A DNA stretch of 64,000 nucleotides from Rugamonas violacea (GTDB lineage Bacteria > Pseudomonadota > Gammaproteobacteria > Burkholderiales > Burkholderiaceae_D), in NCBI RefSeq assembly GCF_016461825.1, contig NZ_JAEMNU010000119.1, positions 89,292 to 153,291 on the forward strand, read 5' to 3'. A program made the translations under genes and the position numbers. The notes beneath the pieces are model-generated. The model was not told where the DNA came from and did not search any database. It saw only the letters and a program-made list of their open reading frames with translations. Of the stretch, positions 11,476 to 19,442 are shown in pieces. Each line of letters opens with the position of its first letter. Positions within the stretch are counted from its first letter, which is position 1.

Positions 11476-11582
11476 TTATTTTGGCGATGTAAAGAAAGCC
11501 TGGAACCACCCGACGCCTATCCCTCCCGCCTGTGCCCGGACGACGCGCCACCGCGCCGGGTGCCGTCCGCCGGCCGCAAACG

Positions 11583-11611
11583 ACAACGCCAACCGCGAGG
11601 GTTGGCGTTGT
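11583..11611 (-). terminator. Perfect hairpin downstream of PEP-CTERM copy B
   Basis: A 12-bp perfect stem ACAACGCCAACC/GGTTGGCGTTGT encloses a GCGAG loop, 49 bp past the stop of copy B. On the minus strand only CGTTT follows, so termination efficiency is uncertain. Confidence 0.6.
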
Positions 11612-11659
11612 TGGTTTGGCGTTGCCGGCCCGGCGTTGCGGCCGCCGGCCAGGCGGTGC

Positions 11660-12373
11660 TTAGCTTTGTTTGCGGCGGCGCGCCAGCGCGCCCACCAGGC
11701 CCAGGCCGGCCAGCAGCATCGCATAGGTGTCCGCTTCCGGCACCGCGGTGATGCTGCCTTGCAGGGCGAACGGCAGTTCCACGGTTTGGCCGGAACCGCT
11801 GTCGCTGAGCGTGGCGAACGGGTCGCCACTGCCGGCCTGGAGGGCGTTGCCTTCGCGCGCGTCCGAGGTCGGCGGCTGCCATGGACCGGAAGTGCCGGAG
11901 CCGCTCAGGCTCCAACGCAGCCAGTAGTGGCCGGCGTCGAGCGAGAAGTCGCTGACGTCGGCGTGGGCGTCGAAGATGGCGCGCTGTTTGTTGGTCAGCG
12001 TGGTTTCGGTGACGCGGTAGCCGACCCGTCCGCCGTTGCTCACCGCCGTCACGCCGGAAGCCACCACGGTGCCGCTGTTGACGTCGCCGGAGACGATGCT
12101 CCAGGTGGCGTTCTGGAAGGTGAAGCCGATCGCGCCGGTTTGATAGCCATAAAAGTCGAGGCTCGACACATTCCATTTCACCCCGGCGGCGACGCTGAAG
12201 TCGTCGGCCACGGCCAGGCCGCCGCCGCTGTTGACGCCGAAGCCGAGGGTGGTCGAGGGCGACTCCAGCACCGATCGGCCGTTGAGGTCGACAACGGGAC
12301 CATTGTTGTACAGTTCAGCCGCCTGGGACAGGCCGCTTGCAGCGAGGAGAGCGAGAAGGACGAGTCGTTTCAT
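11660..12373 (-). CDS. PEP-CTERM protein, duplicated copy B
   Basis: A 237-residue paralogue of the adjacent copy A. It shares the signal peptide, the beta-rich mature domain, and the sorting signal VPEADTYAM, hydrophobic helix and ARRRKQS. Differences cluster in the mature domain (GYQTGAIGFTFQN against AYKPSTFTLPFPV, and SGSGTSG against SDDGYG), while the C-terminal 30 residues are nearly identical. AGGAG precedes the ATG. Its promoter boxes (TTGTTA and TACATT) are further from consensus than those of copy A, so it may be expressed less. The copies arose by the tandem duplication described for 10520-12488. Confidence 0.88.
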   Translation of the reverse strand: MKRLVLLALLAASGLSQAAELYNNGPVVDLNGRSVLESPSTTLGFGVNSGGGLAVADDFSVAAGVKWNVSSLDFYGYQTGAIGFTFQNATWSIVSGDVNSGTVVASGVTAVSNGGRVGYRVTETTLTNKQRAIFDAHADVSDFSLDAGHYWLRWSLSGSGTSGPWQPPTSDAREGNALQAGSGDPFATLSDSGSGQTVELPFALQGSITAVPEADTYAMLLAGLGLVGALARRRKQS

Positions 12374-12434
12374 TGTTACTCCTGTTCATGGTTTATGGGA
12401 TGGAACTGAGTGAATATTATTTTAATAATAAAAA

Positions 12435-12463
12435 AATGTACACAATTTTTATCGAATTAACAA
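12435..12463 (-). promoter_or_regulatory. Diverged promoter of PEP-CTERM copy B
   Basis: TTGTTA (12463-12458) and TACATT (12440-12435) on the minus strand keep the 17-bp spacing of the copy A promoter. They carry two changes in the -35 box and one in the -10 box. Confidence 0.5.
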
Positions 12464-12660
12464 TTATGATGGCTGCATAACGACAAGCCGCGAGCGCGCC
12501 CAGATAGTGCGTGACCGGCCGCCGCCGCCGTGTGCCGCGCGGCAGACTGCGGCCGGGCGGCGATCGCTGGTCTGCGGCGGCGACATTTTTGCTATGCTAG
12601 AGTCTTTCCACCGCCCGGCGCAGCCGCCCGGGACGGCGGACCCACTACGGAGCAGCACAC

Positions 12661-13197
12661 ATGGTTTCCCTACAAGAGCAGTTTTTAAAGGCCGGCCTGG
12701 TCGACAAGACCAAGGTCAAACTGGCCAACCAGGACAAGAGCAAGCAGAAGAAGGTCGAGCGCCGCACCGGCACGCAGAGTGTCGACGAGGTGCGCCTGGC
12801 GGCGCAGGAGGTGCAGCGCAAGAACGCCGAGCGGGCCCGCGAGTTGAACGCCCAGCGCGACGCCGCCGCCACGCAAAAGGCCATCGGCGCGCAGATCGCC
12901 CAGATGGTGCAGCAGAACCGCCAGGGCAAGGGCAACGGCGACATCGCCTACAACTTCACCCACGGCGGCAAGATCGAGCGGATCTACGTCTCGGCCGCCG
13001 TGCAGGGGCACCTGGTGGCGGGCCGGCTGGTGATCGTTTGCCTGGCCGGCGTGTTCGAACTGGTGCCGCGCATCATCGCCGACAAGATCGCCGAGCGCGA
13101 CGCCGCGCTGGTGGTGCGCGTCAACAAGGCCAGCGCCGAGGTCGACGCCGACGACCCTTACGCCGCCTTCCAGATCCCCGACGATTTGATGTGGTGA
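12661..13197 (+). CDS. DUF2058 family protein (YaiL-like)
   Basis: A 178-residue cytoplasmic protein that begins MVSLQEQFLKAGLVDKTK, the characteristic start of DUF2058 proteins. A highly charged helical middle (about 20-75, KQKKVERR, RKNAERARELNAQRD) is followed by a compact C-terminal domain (YNFTHGGKIERIYVS, PDDLMW end). Family members are described as nucleoprotein or polysaccharide-associated, but the function is not established. CGGAG stands 10 bases before the ATG. A TATGCT at about 12593 could be the -10 box. It is a single gene with no operon partner. Confidence 0.88.
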   Translation: MVSLQEQFLKAGLVDKTKVKLANQDKSKQKKVERRTGTQSVDEVRLAAQEVQRKNAERARELNAQRDAAATQKAIGAQIAQMVQQNRQGKGNGDIAYNFTHGGKIERIYVSAAVQGHLVAGRLVIVCLAGVFELVPRIIADKIAERDAALVVRVNKASAEVDADDPYAAFQIPDDLMW

Positions 13198-13287
13198 GGC
13201 CGTGGCGCTGCGCGCCGCCCCCGCCCCCGCCCCCGCCGCAGCGGCGGCGGCCTTAGCCGGCGCAGCGGGGTTTGCGTCGGGGCTGGC

Positions 13288-13917
13288 TTACTCAAGCCCT
13301 TCTTTTTGCAGCGCCTGCCGAACCGCCGGACGCTGGCGCACCGCGTCATACCAGGCTTGCAGATTGCTCAGCTGGTCGAAATGTATCTCGGCCTTGAAGG
13401 TGGACTTCAGCCAGTGCGCCTGGCCCCAGCCGGTCAGCGCGAACAGATAGGCGTCGGCGACGGTGAACGTGTCGCCCAGCAGATATTGGCGGCCGGCCAG
13501 TTGCTCGTCTATCCAGGCGAAGCGCTGTTGCAGCTTCGGCTTGACCGTCTCCACGTACTTGCCGGCCAAGCCGGCGTAGAGCAGCGGAATGAAACCCTTG
13601 TGTATCTCCGAGGTGAGAAAGCTGAGCCACTCCTGCAGGCGATAGCGTTCCATTGTGCCATTGCGCGGCACCAGGCCGAGCTCCGGTTTGAGGTCGGCCA
13701 AATACTGCACGATCGCCGGGCCTTCGCGCAAGCGGCTGCCGTCGTCCAGCTCCAGGATGGGGACGTAGCCGAGCGAATTGACGCCGAGATAGTCGGCGCC
13801 GTCCTCGGTGCGGTGCTGGCGGTGATCGACCTTGACCAGGGTGGCGTCGAGGCCAAGCTCGTTGAGCACGATATGCGGGGAGAGCGAGCAACTCCCCGGG
13901 ATGTAATACAGTTTCAT
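13288..13917 (-). CDS. Beta-class glutathione S-transferase
   Basis: A 209-residue GST. The N-terminal thioredoxin-like domain begins MKLYYIPGSCSLSPH, with the beta-class Cys at residue 10; the cis-Pro/glutathione-binding segment is GYVPILELDDGSRLREGPAI. The all-helical C-terminal domain carries LGDTFTVADAYLFALTGW, the conserved N-capping region. It conjugates glutathione to electrophiles in the cytoplasm. The ATG at 13917 is chosen over an upstream TTG because AGGAG lies seven bases before it. It is divergent from the hxlR gene, and the shared region has an inverted repeat, so HxlR control is likely. Confidence 0.92.
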   Translation of the reverse strand: MKLYYIPGSCSLSPHIVLNELGLDATLVKVDHRQHRTEDGADYLGVNSLGYVPILELDDGSRLREGPAIVQYLADLKPELGLVPRNGTMERYRLQEWLSFLTSEIHKGFIPLLYAGLAGKYVETVKPKLQQRFAWIDEQLAGRQYLLGDTFTVADAYLFALTGWGQAHWLKSTFKAEIHFDQLSNLQAWYDAVRQRPAVRQALQKEGLE

Positions 13918-14025
13918 GCGCAATCTCCTATAGCTGGGTCGGATGCGCCACTGCCGTGGCGGAAGTGGCGGAAGCTATTTTATATACCTGGGCTAAAAAT
14001 GTAAGAAGGCAGTAGTTTGTCCTAT

Positions 14026-14044
14026 AGGTACAAAAAATATACCT
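14026..14044. promoter_or_regulatory. Inverted repeat in the gst/hxlR divergent promoter region
   Basis: AGGTA (14026-14030) and TACCT (14040-14044) form an inverted repeat with nine bases between. A second TATACCT lies at about 13983-13989. HxlR-family dimers bind short inverted repeats of this kind between divergent promoters, so this is the likely operator for autoregulation and gst control. Confidence 0.5.
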
Positions 14045-14067
14045 GCATCTGATATGCTGTGCGCACG

Positions 14068-14391
14068 ATGAAAAATAATGTGAGCGGATGTTCCGTGGAA
14101 GAAGCGATGCGCCTGCTGGGCGGCCGCTGGCGCCTGCTGCTGGTGTCCTACCTGGTCGACGGGCCGAAGCGCTTCAACGAGCTGCGCCGCGACGTGCCCG
14201 GCATCTCGCAGCGCATGCTGACGCTCGACCTGCGCGCCCTCGAAGATGCCGGCCTGGTCAAGCGCACCGTCTACCCGACCTCGCCGATCAAGGTGGAGTA
14301 TCAACTCACCGTGGACGGCGCCCGCCTGCGCCCCGTCGTCGAGGTGATGAAGGAGTTTGGCATGTGGCTGAAGCAGGGCGGCAAGGCCTGA
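14068..14391 (+). CDS. HxlR family transcriptional regulator
   Basis: A 107-residue winged-helix regulator with the HxlR signature: a Cys near the start (GCSVEEAMRLLGGRWRLLLV), RFNELRRDVPGISQRMLTLDLRALEDAGLV and the wing PIKVEYQLT. Many members sense thiol-reactive or quinone compounds through the N-terminal Cys. The ATG at 14068 gives a typical start; an upstream GTG (14059) is possible. It is divergent from a GST gene, which fits electrophile sensing. The kinase gene starts 12 bp downstream, so read-through into the LytS/LytTR genes is possible. Confidence 0.9.
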   Translation: MKNNVSGCSVEEAMRLLGGRWRLLLVSYLVDGPKRFNELRRDVPGISQRMLTLDLRALEDAGLVKRTVYPTSPIKVEYQLTVDGARLRPVVEVMKEFGMWLKQGGKA

Positions 14392-14403
14392 CCGCCCCCG
14401 GCC

Positions 14404-14430
14404 ATGCCAACCATGCCAACCATGCCAAGC
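14404..14430 (+). repeat. 9-bp repeat giving three successive in-frame ATG codons
   Basis: ATGCCAACC, ATGCCAACC and ATGCCAAGC follow each other at 14404, 14413 and 14422. They encode MPTMPTMPS at the proposed N-terminus of the degenerate sensor kinase, so the true start is ambiguous among three codons. None has a clear ribosome binding site. Confidence 0.8.
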
Positions 14431-15549
14431 CGGTGCGCCGCCCCGGTCATGCCACCCGGCAAAGCCAACCCGCCCGGGTGGCGGCCGCCGTTCCTCGCGG
14501 CGGCATTGCTGTGGAACATGCTGGCCTTGTTGGGCGCGCTGGCCAGCCATAGCGACGCGCCGCCCGCCGCCGCCCACGCGTCGCTGGCGATGACGCTACT
14601 GCGTTTTGTGTTGCTGCATTTGCCGCTGAGCGCGCTCAGCCTGGTCCTCGCGCTTGGTTTTGATCGCGCCGAACAAAGCCGCCCGCGCCTTGCCCGCTTG
14701 CTGCTCGCCTACCTCGCCACGCTGCTGGTTTTCGTGCCGCTGTTGTGCGCCTGGCAAAGCGCGATGGACAGCGTTTTCAACGGCAAACCGCTCGTCACGC
14801 CGATCGCCCTGATCGAGCGGCAGAGCGCGCTCAACTGGTGGTTCAACGCGCTGATGCTGAGCATCGCCTATGCCGCCCACCTGGCCTACAGCACCTGGCG
14901 TCACGCGCACGCGCAGACGCTGGCGTGGCAAGCTGCGCAGCAAGGCAATCTGGCACTCCGCCTGCGCCTGCTACAAGGCCAGCTGGAACCGTATTTCCTG
15001 TCGAGCGCGCTGGCCGGCATCGGCAAGCTGAACCGCACGGCGCAGCGCGAGCAGGCAACCCGGGCGCTGGCGCGCCTGAGCGACCTGCTGCGCTATGCGC
15101 TGCGCGCCAGCCAGTCGGACTGGCAGAGCGTCGCCGACGAAGTGCGGTTCATGCGCGATTATGTCGATATGCAAGGCATTTGCCACGGCGGGGATGGTCT
15201 GGTCGAATGGCGGATCGAGCCATGCGACTGGGCCGATTACCGCTGTCCGCCGCTGCTGCTGTTTCCGATGCTGGAGCAGGCGCTCGGCGCATGTCTGGCC
15301 GGCGGCACGCCGGCGTTTCCCATTGTCGTCGGCATCGTGCGGGAGCGCTGCGGCGGCCCGGGCCGGGTGCGGGTCGAGGTGGCCTATCCACACGGCGGCG
15401 GCGCCGGCGGGGGCGAGGGCGGGGCGCTGGCCGTCATGGCGGAGCGTTTGGCTATGCTGTACGGCGCCGCCGCCACGCTGAGCGCGACCGTCGACGGCGC
15501 CCTTGTCCGCCTGCGCCTGGCTTACCCGGTGTCACACCATGATGAATGA
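14404..15549 (+). CDS. Degenerate LytS-type sensor kinase (pseudokinase)
   Basis: A 381-residue paralogue of the next gene's product, with four membrane helices (about 28-160) and a His_kinase/HATPase-like cytoplasmic part. The family motif PHFLFN reads PYFLSS here, so the phosphorylated His is Tyr197. The N-box Asn region (LLENAVQHG in the neighbour) is LEQALGACLAG, and the G-box GHGLGLNM is GGALAVM. Thus both phosphoacceptor and ATP-binding residues are gone, while the frame is open and the length normal. It cannot be an ordinary kinase and may instead regulate the intact partner by heterodimerisation. Its stop overlaps the next start by 11 bp. Confidence 0.85.
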   Translation: MPTMPTMPSRCAAPVMPPGKANPPGWRPPFLAAALLWNMLALLGALASHSDAPPAAAHASLAMTLLRFVLLHLPLSALSLVLALGFDRAEQSRPRLARLLLAYLATLLVFVPLLCAWQSAMDSVFNGKPLVTPIALIERQSALNWWFNALMLSIAYAAHLAYSTWRHAHAQTLAWQAAQQGNLALRLRLLQGQLEPYFLSSALAGIGKLNRTAQREQATRALARLSDLLRYALRASQSDWQSVADEVRFMRDYVDMQGICHGGDGLVEWRIEPCDWADYRCPPLLLFPMLEQALGACLAGGTPAFPIVVGIVRERCGGPGRVRVEVAYPHGGGAGGGEGGALAVMAERLAMLYGAAATLSATVDGALVRLRLAYPVSHHDE

Positions 15550-16690
15550 AACCGCCTTGCCCGCCGCCCCGGTCGCCCGCGCGCGGACCTGGCCCGCGCC
15601 GTTGGCCGGCATGGCGCGGCGCCTGCGCCACTGGCGGCGATGTCTGCTGATCCTGCTCGGCTGGCAATTGCTGGCGCTGCTGGAGGCCTTCGCCACCTAC
15701 GTCGACGCCAGCCACGGCGGGCATCCGGCATCGCTGCGCAGCTTGTTGTTGACCTTGCTGCCGCAATACCTGCCGCTGGTGTTGGCCAGCTGGATCTTGG
15801 CGCTGCTGTTCACCCGTTGGCAAGAGACTATATTGCGGCCGTCGCGGCTGTTGCTGGCGCTGTTGCTGTCGATGGCGCTGTTCCTGCCCTTCCTGACCGG
15901 CGTCGACGTCCTGCTGTTGCTGTTGCGCGAAGGCCGTCCGGCGGGCGATTTTGCCGCCATGCTGGCCAGGGGCGGACGCATGACGTGGTGGTACAACATC
16001 TTCGTGGTGGGCTTGGCATTCCTGGCGCAGGCCATGTACACGTCCTGGTGGCGGGGGCAGCGTCAGCAACTGTCGGCGCAGCGCGCGCTGACGGAAAACT
16101 TGCAACTGCGCCTGAGCCTGTTGCAAGGCCAGCTCAAACCGCATTTCCTGTTCAACGCCCTCAACAGCATCAGCGCCCTGGTGCGCACCGCCGACGCCGG
16201 GCTGGTCGAGCACGCGCTGGGGAAGCTGGGTGAACTGCTGCACTACGCCTTGGCGGTGGGGAAGGGCAAACAACCCAGCGTTGCCGACGAGCTCGATTTC
16301 CTCCGCGTCTACCTCGAACTGCAAAGCTTGCGCTACGGCGAGCGCATGACCCTGCTCTGGTCGATCGAAGAGCGCGACTGGGCGCGCCACGCCTGTCCTC
16401 CCCTGCTGTTCCAGCCGCTGCTGGAAAATGCCGTGCAACACGGCGTCGAACCGCACCAGCACAACTGCCGCATCGACATCGCGCTAGAATACGTCGCCGG
16501 CATGGTCAGCCTGCGCATCGCCAATCCGCTACTGGCGCCGCCGCGCGCCGGACACGGCCTCGGCCTGAACATGACCCGCGAGCGTCTGGCCATTCTGTAC
16601 GGGCCGCGCGCCGACCTGAGCATAGAGGCCAATGAACACCATTACACCGTCCACCTGCGCTTTCCCGCCGACGCCCCCGGCCCGGCCTAA
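15539..16690 (+). CDS. LytS/AlgZ-type sensor histidine kinase
   Basis: A 383-residue inner-membrane kinase. Four membrane helices cover about residues 35-165. The dimerisation/phosphoacceptor segment has LQGQLKPHFLFNALNSI (His202). The ATPase domain has an intact N-box (LLENAVQHGVEPH) and G-box (GHGLGLNMTRERLAILYG). It phosphorylates the LytTR response regulator whose gene overlaps its 3' end by 59 bp. The ATG at 15539 overlaps the upstream pseudokinase gene and is directly followed by a second ATG (15542). The signal sensed is unknown. Confidence 0.93.
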   Translation: MMNETALPAAPVARARTWPAPLAGMARRLRHWRRCLLILLGWQLLALLEAFATYVDASHGGHPASLRSLLLTLLPQYLPLVLASWILALLFTRWQETILRPSRLLLALLLSMALFLPFLTGVDVLLLLLREGRPAGDFAAMLARGGRMTWWYNIFVVGLAFLAQAMYTSWWRGQRQQLSAQRALTENLQLRLSLLQGQLKPHFLFNALNSISALVRTADAGLVEHALGKLGELLHYALAVGKGKQPSVADELDFLRVYLELQSLRYGERMTLLWSIEERDWARHACPPLLFQPLLENAVQHGVEPHQHNCRIDIALEYVAGMVSLRIANPLLAPPRAGHGLGLNMTRERLAILYGPRADLSIEANEHHYTVHLRFPADAPGPA

Positions 16691-17459
16691 GACCGTACTG
16701 ATCGTCGACGACGAATTGCCGGCGCTCGCCAATTTGGAATGGAGTCTGGCCAGGCGGCCGCAGTGGCGCCTGCTCGCGCCTTGCCGCTCGAGCGAACAGG
16801 CGAGGGAACAATTGCGGCGCGCGCCGGCCGACCTGATCCTGCTCGACATTCAGATGCCGGGCCAGTCCGGCCTGGAGTTCGCGCGTGAGCTGTGCCAGGG
16901 GCCGGCGGCGCCGTTGATCGTCTTCGTCACCGCCTACGACGAGCACGCGCTCAGCGCTTTCGATGTCTTCGCGCTCGACTACGTCCTCAAGCCTTACGAC
17001 GACGAGCGCTTCGACCTGATGCTCAAGCGCGCCGCGCAGACGCTGGAACTGAATCAACAGGCGGCAATGAACGGCGCCCTGCTCGACTACCTGCGCGACC
17101 GGGCGGCCGAGGTGGCCGGCCACGGCGCGCCGCTGCTGCAACAACTGGTGGTGCGCACGGCCGGCGGACTGGAGCGCGTCGCGGTCGACGACATCGTCTG
17201 GATCGGCACGGCCGGCAACTACGTCGAGCTGCATCTCGCGGCGCGCCGGGTGCTGCACCGCACCACCATCACGGCGATCGCCGCGCGCTTGTCCGCGCAG
17301 GATTTCGTCCGGGTCCACCGCACCGCCCTGGTGCGCCGGAGCGCCATCGCCGGCTTGCGCAGCGAGAGCGACGGCAGTTACACCTTGCGCCTGGCGCAGG
17401 GCGACAGCGTGCGCGTCAGCACCAGCTACCTCAAACAGGTGCAGGCCATGTTTGCCTGA
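16632..17459 (+). CDS. LytTR response regulator
   Basis: A 275-residue regulator. The receiver domain (about 20-140) has acidic residues D26/D27, phosphorylation site D72 (LILLDIQMPG), switch Thr in FVTAYDEHAL and Lys in VLKPYDDERF. A LytTR DNA-binding domain occupies about 160-270 (IVWIGTAGNYVELHL, DFVRVHRTALVRR). It is the output partner of the kinase whose gene it overlaps. LytTR proteins bind paired direct repeats spaced about one helical turn. The start at 16632 lies inside the kinase gene, implying coupled translation. Confidence 0.93.
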   Translation: MNTITPSTCAFPPTPPARPKTVLIVDDELPALANLEWSLARRPQWRLLAPCRSSEQAREQLRRAPADLILLDIQMPGQSGLEFARELCQGPAAPLIVFVTAYDEHALSAFDVFALDYVLKPYDDERFDLMLKRAAQTLELNQQAAMNGALLDYLRDRAAEVAGHGAPLLQQLVVRTAGGLERVAVDDIVWIGTAGNYVELHLAARRVLHRTTITAIAARLSAQDFVRVHRTALVRRSAIAGLRSESDGSYTLRLAQGDSVRVSTSYLKQVQAMFA

Positions 17460-17631
17460 GAGAGCGGCGCCGGCCGGCGCAAGCTCGTCCCCGCCGGCCC
17501 GCGTTTCGTCCCTGGCGGCTGAACTCGTCCCATAACTTGCCCAATCGATCACATTGTCGTAGCCGGCCGTGTCGACCCTATGGCAATCTGGGCCGAGTTT
17601 CATTCACGAGTTCACCAAAAGGGATATACAA

Positions 17632-18612
17632 ATGAACATGATCGCTACGAGTCGGCCAGGCAGTTGCCGTTGGCCCCCGCATGCTTGGCTGGCGCGCCTG
17701 GCCAGCCTGGTTTTCGTTTTCGCCTTGATGGGGGCGACAGCGCATGCGGGGACGCTGGATGCCGAACAATCGGATGACATCGCCGTCAAGACCGTCCGCG
17801 TCCACGGCCTCGATTTCCCCGTGCTCGACGTCGGCGAAGGGCCGGTGGTACTGCTGCTGCATGGCTTCCCCGACTCGCATGAGGTGTGGCGCCGGCAGGT
17901 AGGTCCGCTGGTGCGGGCCGGCTACCGCGTCGTCGCGCCGGACTTGCGCGGCTTTGGCGATGCGCCGATGCTCCCCGCCGTGGCCGATTACAGCCTGTTC
18001 AAGGTGCTGGGCGATGTGGTCGGCCTGCTCGACGTGCTCGACATCAAACAGGCGCGCGTGGTCGGCCACGATTGGGGCGCCGTCGTCAGCTGGTATTTGG
18101 CGGCGTACTACCCGGCCCGGGTCGAGCGCTTGATGGTGCTGTCGGTGGGCGCGCCGTGGAACCCGGAATTCAACAGCATCGAGCAGCGCGAAAAATCCTG
18201 GTACTCGCTGTTCTTCCAATTCGAGGGCGTGGCGGAGGCGCAGTTGCGGAAAAACGATTGGGCCTTGTTGCGCGGCCTGAGCCGCAACGAGGGCGACATC
18301 GAGGCGGCGATCGAGCACTTTGCGCGTCCGGGCACCCTGACGGCGGCGCTCAACTGGTATCGCGCCAATTCGCGGCCGGTGATGCCGGCGCCGGACGGCA
18401 CGCCGGCGCCGCCCGCGCTCAAAGTCAACTGCAAGGTGCTGGGCGTGTGGAGCGAGCGCGACCATTTCTTGACCGAGGCGCAAATGCAAGCCTCGGCCGG
18501 CGATGTGAGCGGGAAATGGCGCTACGAGCGGGTGGAGGAGGCGGGCCACTGGATGATGCTGGAGCGGCCGCGCCAAGTCACCGAACTCATGCTCGATTTC
18601 CTGCGGCATTGA
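17632..18612 (+). CDS. Exported alpha/beta hydrolase, epoxide hydrolase-like
   Basis: A 326-residue protein with a long N-region and signal peptide (about 1-39, ending AHAG). The alpha/beta hydrolase fold shows oxyanion HGFPDSHEVW, nucleophile elbow GHDWGAVVSW (Asp147 in place of Ser), acid WSERDHF and catalytic His EEAGHWMM. An Asp nucleophile defines epoxide hydrolases and haloalkane dehalogenases. The tyrosine-bearing lid segments (KSWYSLFFQF, LNWYRAN) fit epoxide hydrolases. Most epoxide hydrolases are cytoplasmic; the exported Pseudomonas Cif proteins are an exception and a possible analogy. The ATG at 17632 has GGGA nine bases upstream. An upstream GTG is not supported. Convergent with the MscS-related gene. 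Confidence 0.85.
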   Translation: MNMIATSRPGSCRWPPHAWLARLASLVFVFALMGATAHAGTLDAEQSDDIAVKTVRVHGLDFPVLDVGEGPVVLLLHGFPDSHEVWRRQVGPLVRAGYRVVAPDLRGFGDAPMLPAVADYSLFKVLGDVVGLLDVLDIKQARVVGHDWGAVVSWYLAAYYPARVERLMVLSVGAPWNPEFNSIEQREKSWYSLFFQFEGVAEAQLRKNDWALLRGLSRNEGDIEAAIEHFARPGTLTAALNWYRANSRPVMPAPDGTPAPPALKVNCKVLGVWSERDHFLTEAQMQASAGDVSGKWRYERVEEAGHWMMLERPRQVTELMLDFLRH

Positions 18613-18626
18613 GCGCGGCGGCGGCT

Positions 18627-19442
18627 TCAGGCCCGTCCGGCGTACTCGCTGCGGCGGTCGCCCAGCGAGCGGCGCCGCTCGTTGCCGGTGAACTCGCTTG
18701 GGTAGGACTGGTCTTGATTGGCGGCCTCGCCGGCGCCTTGCAGCAGGTGGCCGGCTTGCCCTTGCTGGCGCGCTTGCCAACGGCGCAGGAGGGCGCCGGC
18801 CACGTCACGCCCGCCGAGACCGAATGACAAGCCCAAGGCCAGCGCAAACGTGCCGACCACGCCGATGAAGAAGATGTTCACCAGTGTCGCGGCGACGCCG
18901 ATCTGGTTGATGGCGACGACAATCGCAAACGCCCACACGGCATTGCGCGCCACCGCCGCGAGCAGCGGCGGATTCTCCAGTTCTCCTTTGACGGCGGCGT
19001 TCAGCACCACCTCGCTGAGGGCATTGGCCGCGATGCCGCCGATGATCAAGGCGACCAGCGCGACGACCAAATTGGGCAGCCACATCAGCAGTTGGCGCAG
19101 CACATCGGATACGGCGGGCAAGCCAAGCGCATCGAAGGCCACCATGAGGGTAATCAGGCGGATAAACCATTTGGCGATGCCCGCCACGATCGCCGAGGCG
19201 CTTTGCTTGCCGCCGCCGCGTTGCAGCAGGCCGGACAGGCCGGCGCGCTCGGAAAAACCGTCGAAGTGGGCCGTCCGCAGCAGCGCTGCCAGCGCCCTGG
19301 CGACGACGGCGGCGATGATCCAGCCGACGATCAGGATGACGGCGAATCCCATGATCCGGGGAATGGACGAAAAGAGCAAGGCGGATGCGGTGGCTAGCGA
19401 AGCCAGGATGGCATCGCTCCAGTTGGTCAATTGTGCTTGCAT
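18627..19442 (-). CDS. MscS-related TM-helix membrane protein
   Basis: A 271-residue inner-membrane protein with four to five hydrophobic helices. It carries repeated conserved TM-helix segments like those of small mechanosensitive-channel relatives (FAVILIVGWIIAAVVARALAA and SFGLGGRDVAGALLRRW). It lacks the complete beta and alpha/beta cytoplasmic domain of full MscS. The tail after residue 225 is hydrophilic and Gln/Arg-rich. It may be an osmotic-stress channel or scaffold, but channel activity cannot be claimed. The ATG has AAGGGG upstream. It stands alone, convergent with the epoxide hydrolase-like gene. Confidence 0.82.
   Translation of the reverse strand: MQAQLTNWSDAILASLATASALLFSSIPRIMGFAVILIVGWIIAAVVARALAALLRTAHFDGFSERAGLSGLLQRGGGKQSASAIVAGIAKWFIRLITLMVAFDALGLPAVSDVLRQLLMWLPNLVVALVALIIGGIAANALSEVVLNAAVKGELENPPLLAAVARNAVWAFAIVVAINQIGVAATLVNIFFIGVVGTFALALGLSFGLGGRDVAGALLRRWQARQQGQAGHLLQGAGEAANQDQSYPSEFTGNERRRSLGDRRSEYAGRA

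Larger units (their letters stand above)
10520..12488. repeat. Tandem direct duplication of a 990-bp segment
   Basis: Unit A runs 10520-11509 and unit B from 11510 to about 12488, with a constant offset of 990 bp (987 after one codon loss in B). Each unit contains, left to right, the last codons of the GT-C-like gene, a hairpin, a leftward PEP-CTERM gene and its AT-rich promoter. Identity starts abruptly at 10520/11510, inside the 3' end of the GT-C-like gene. It fades near 11500/12488. B therefore carries a non-functional copy of that gene tail, which proves the duplication arose in place. Confidence 0.9.
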
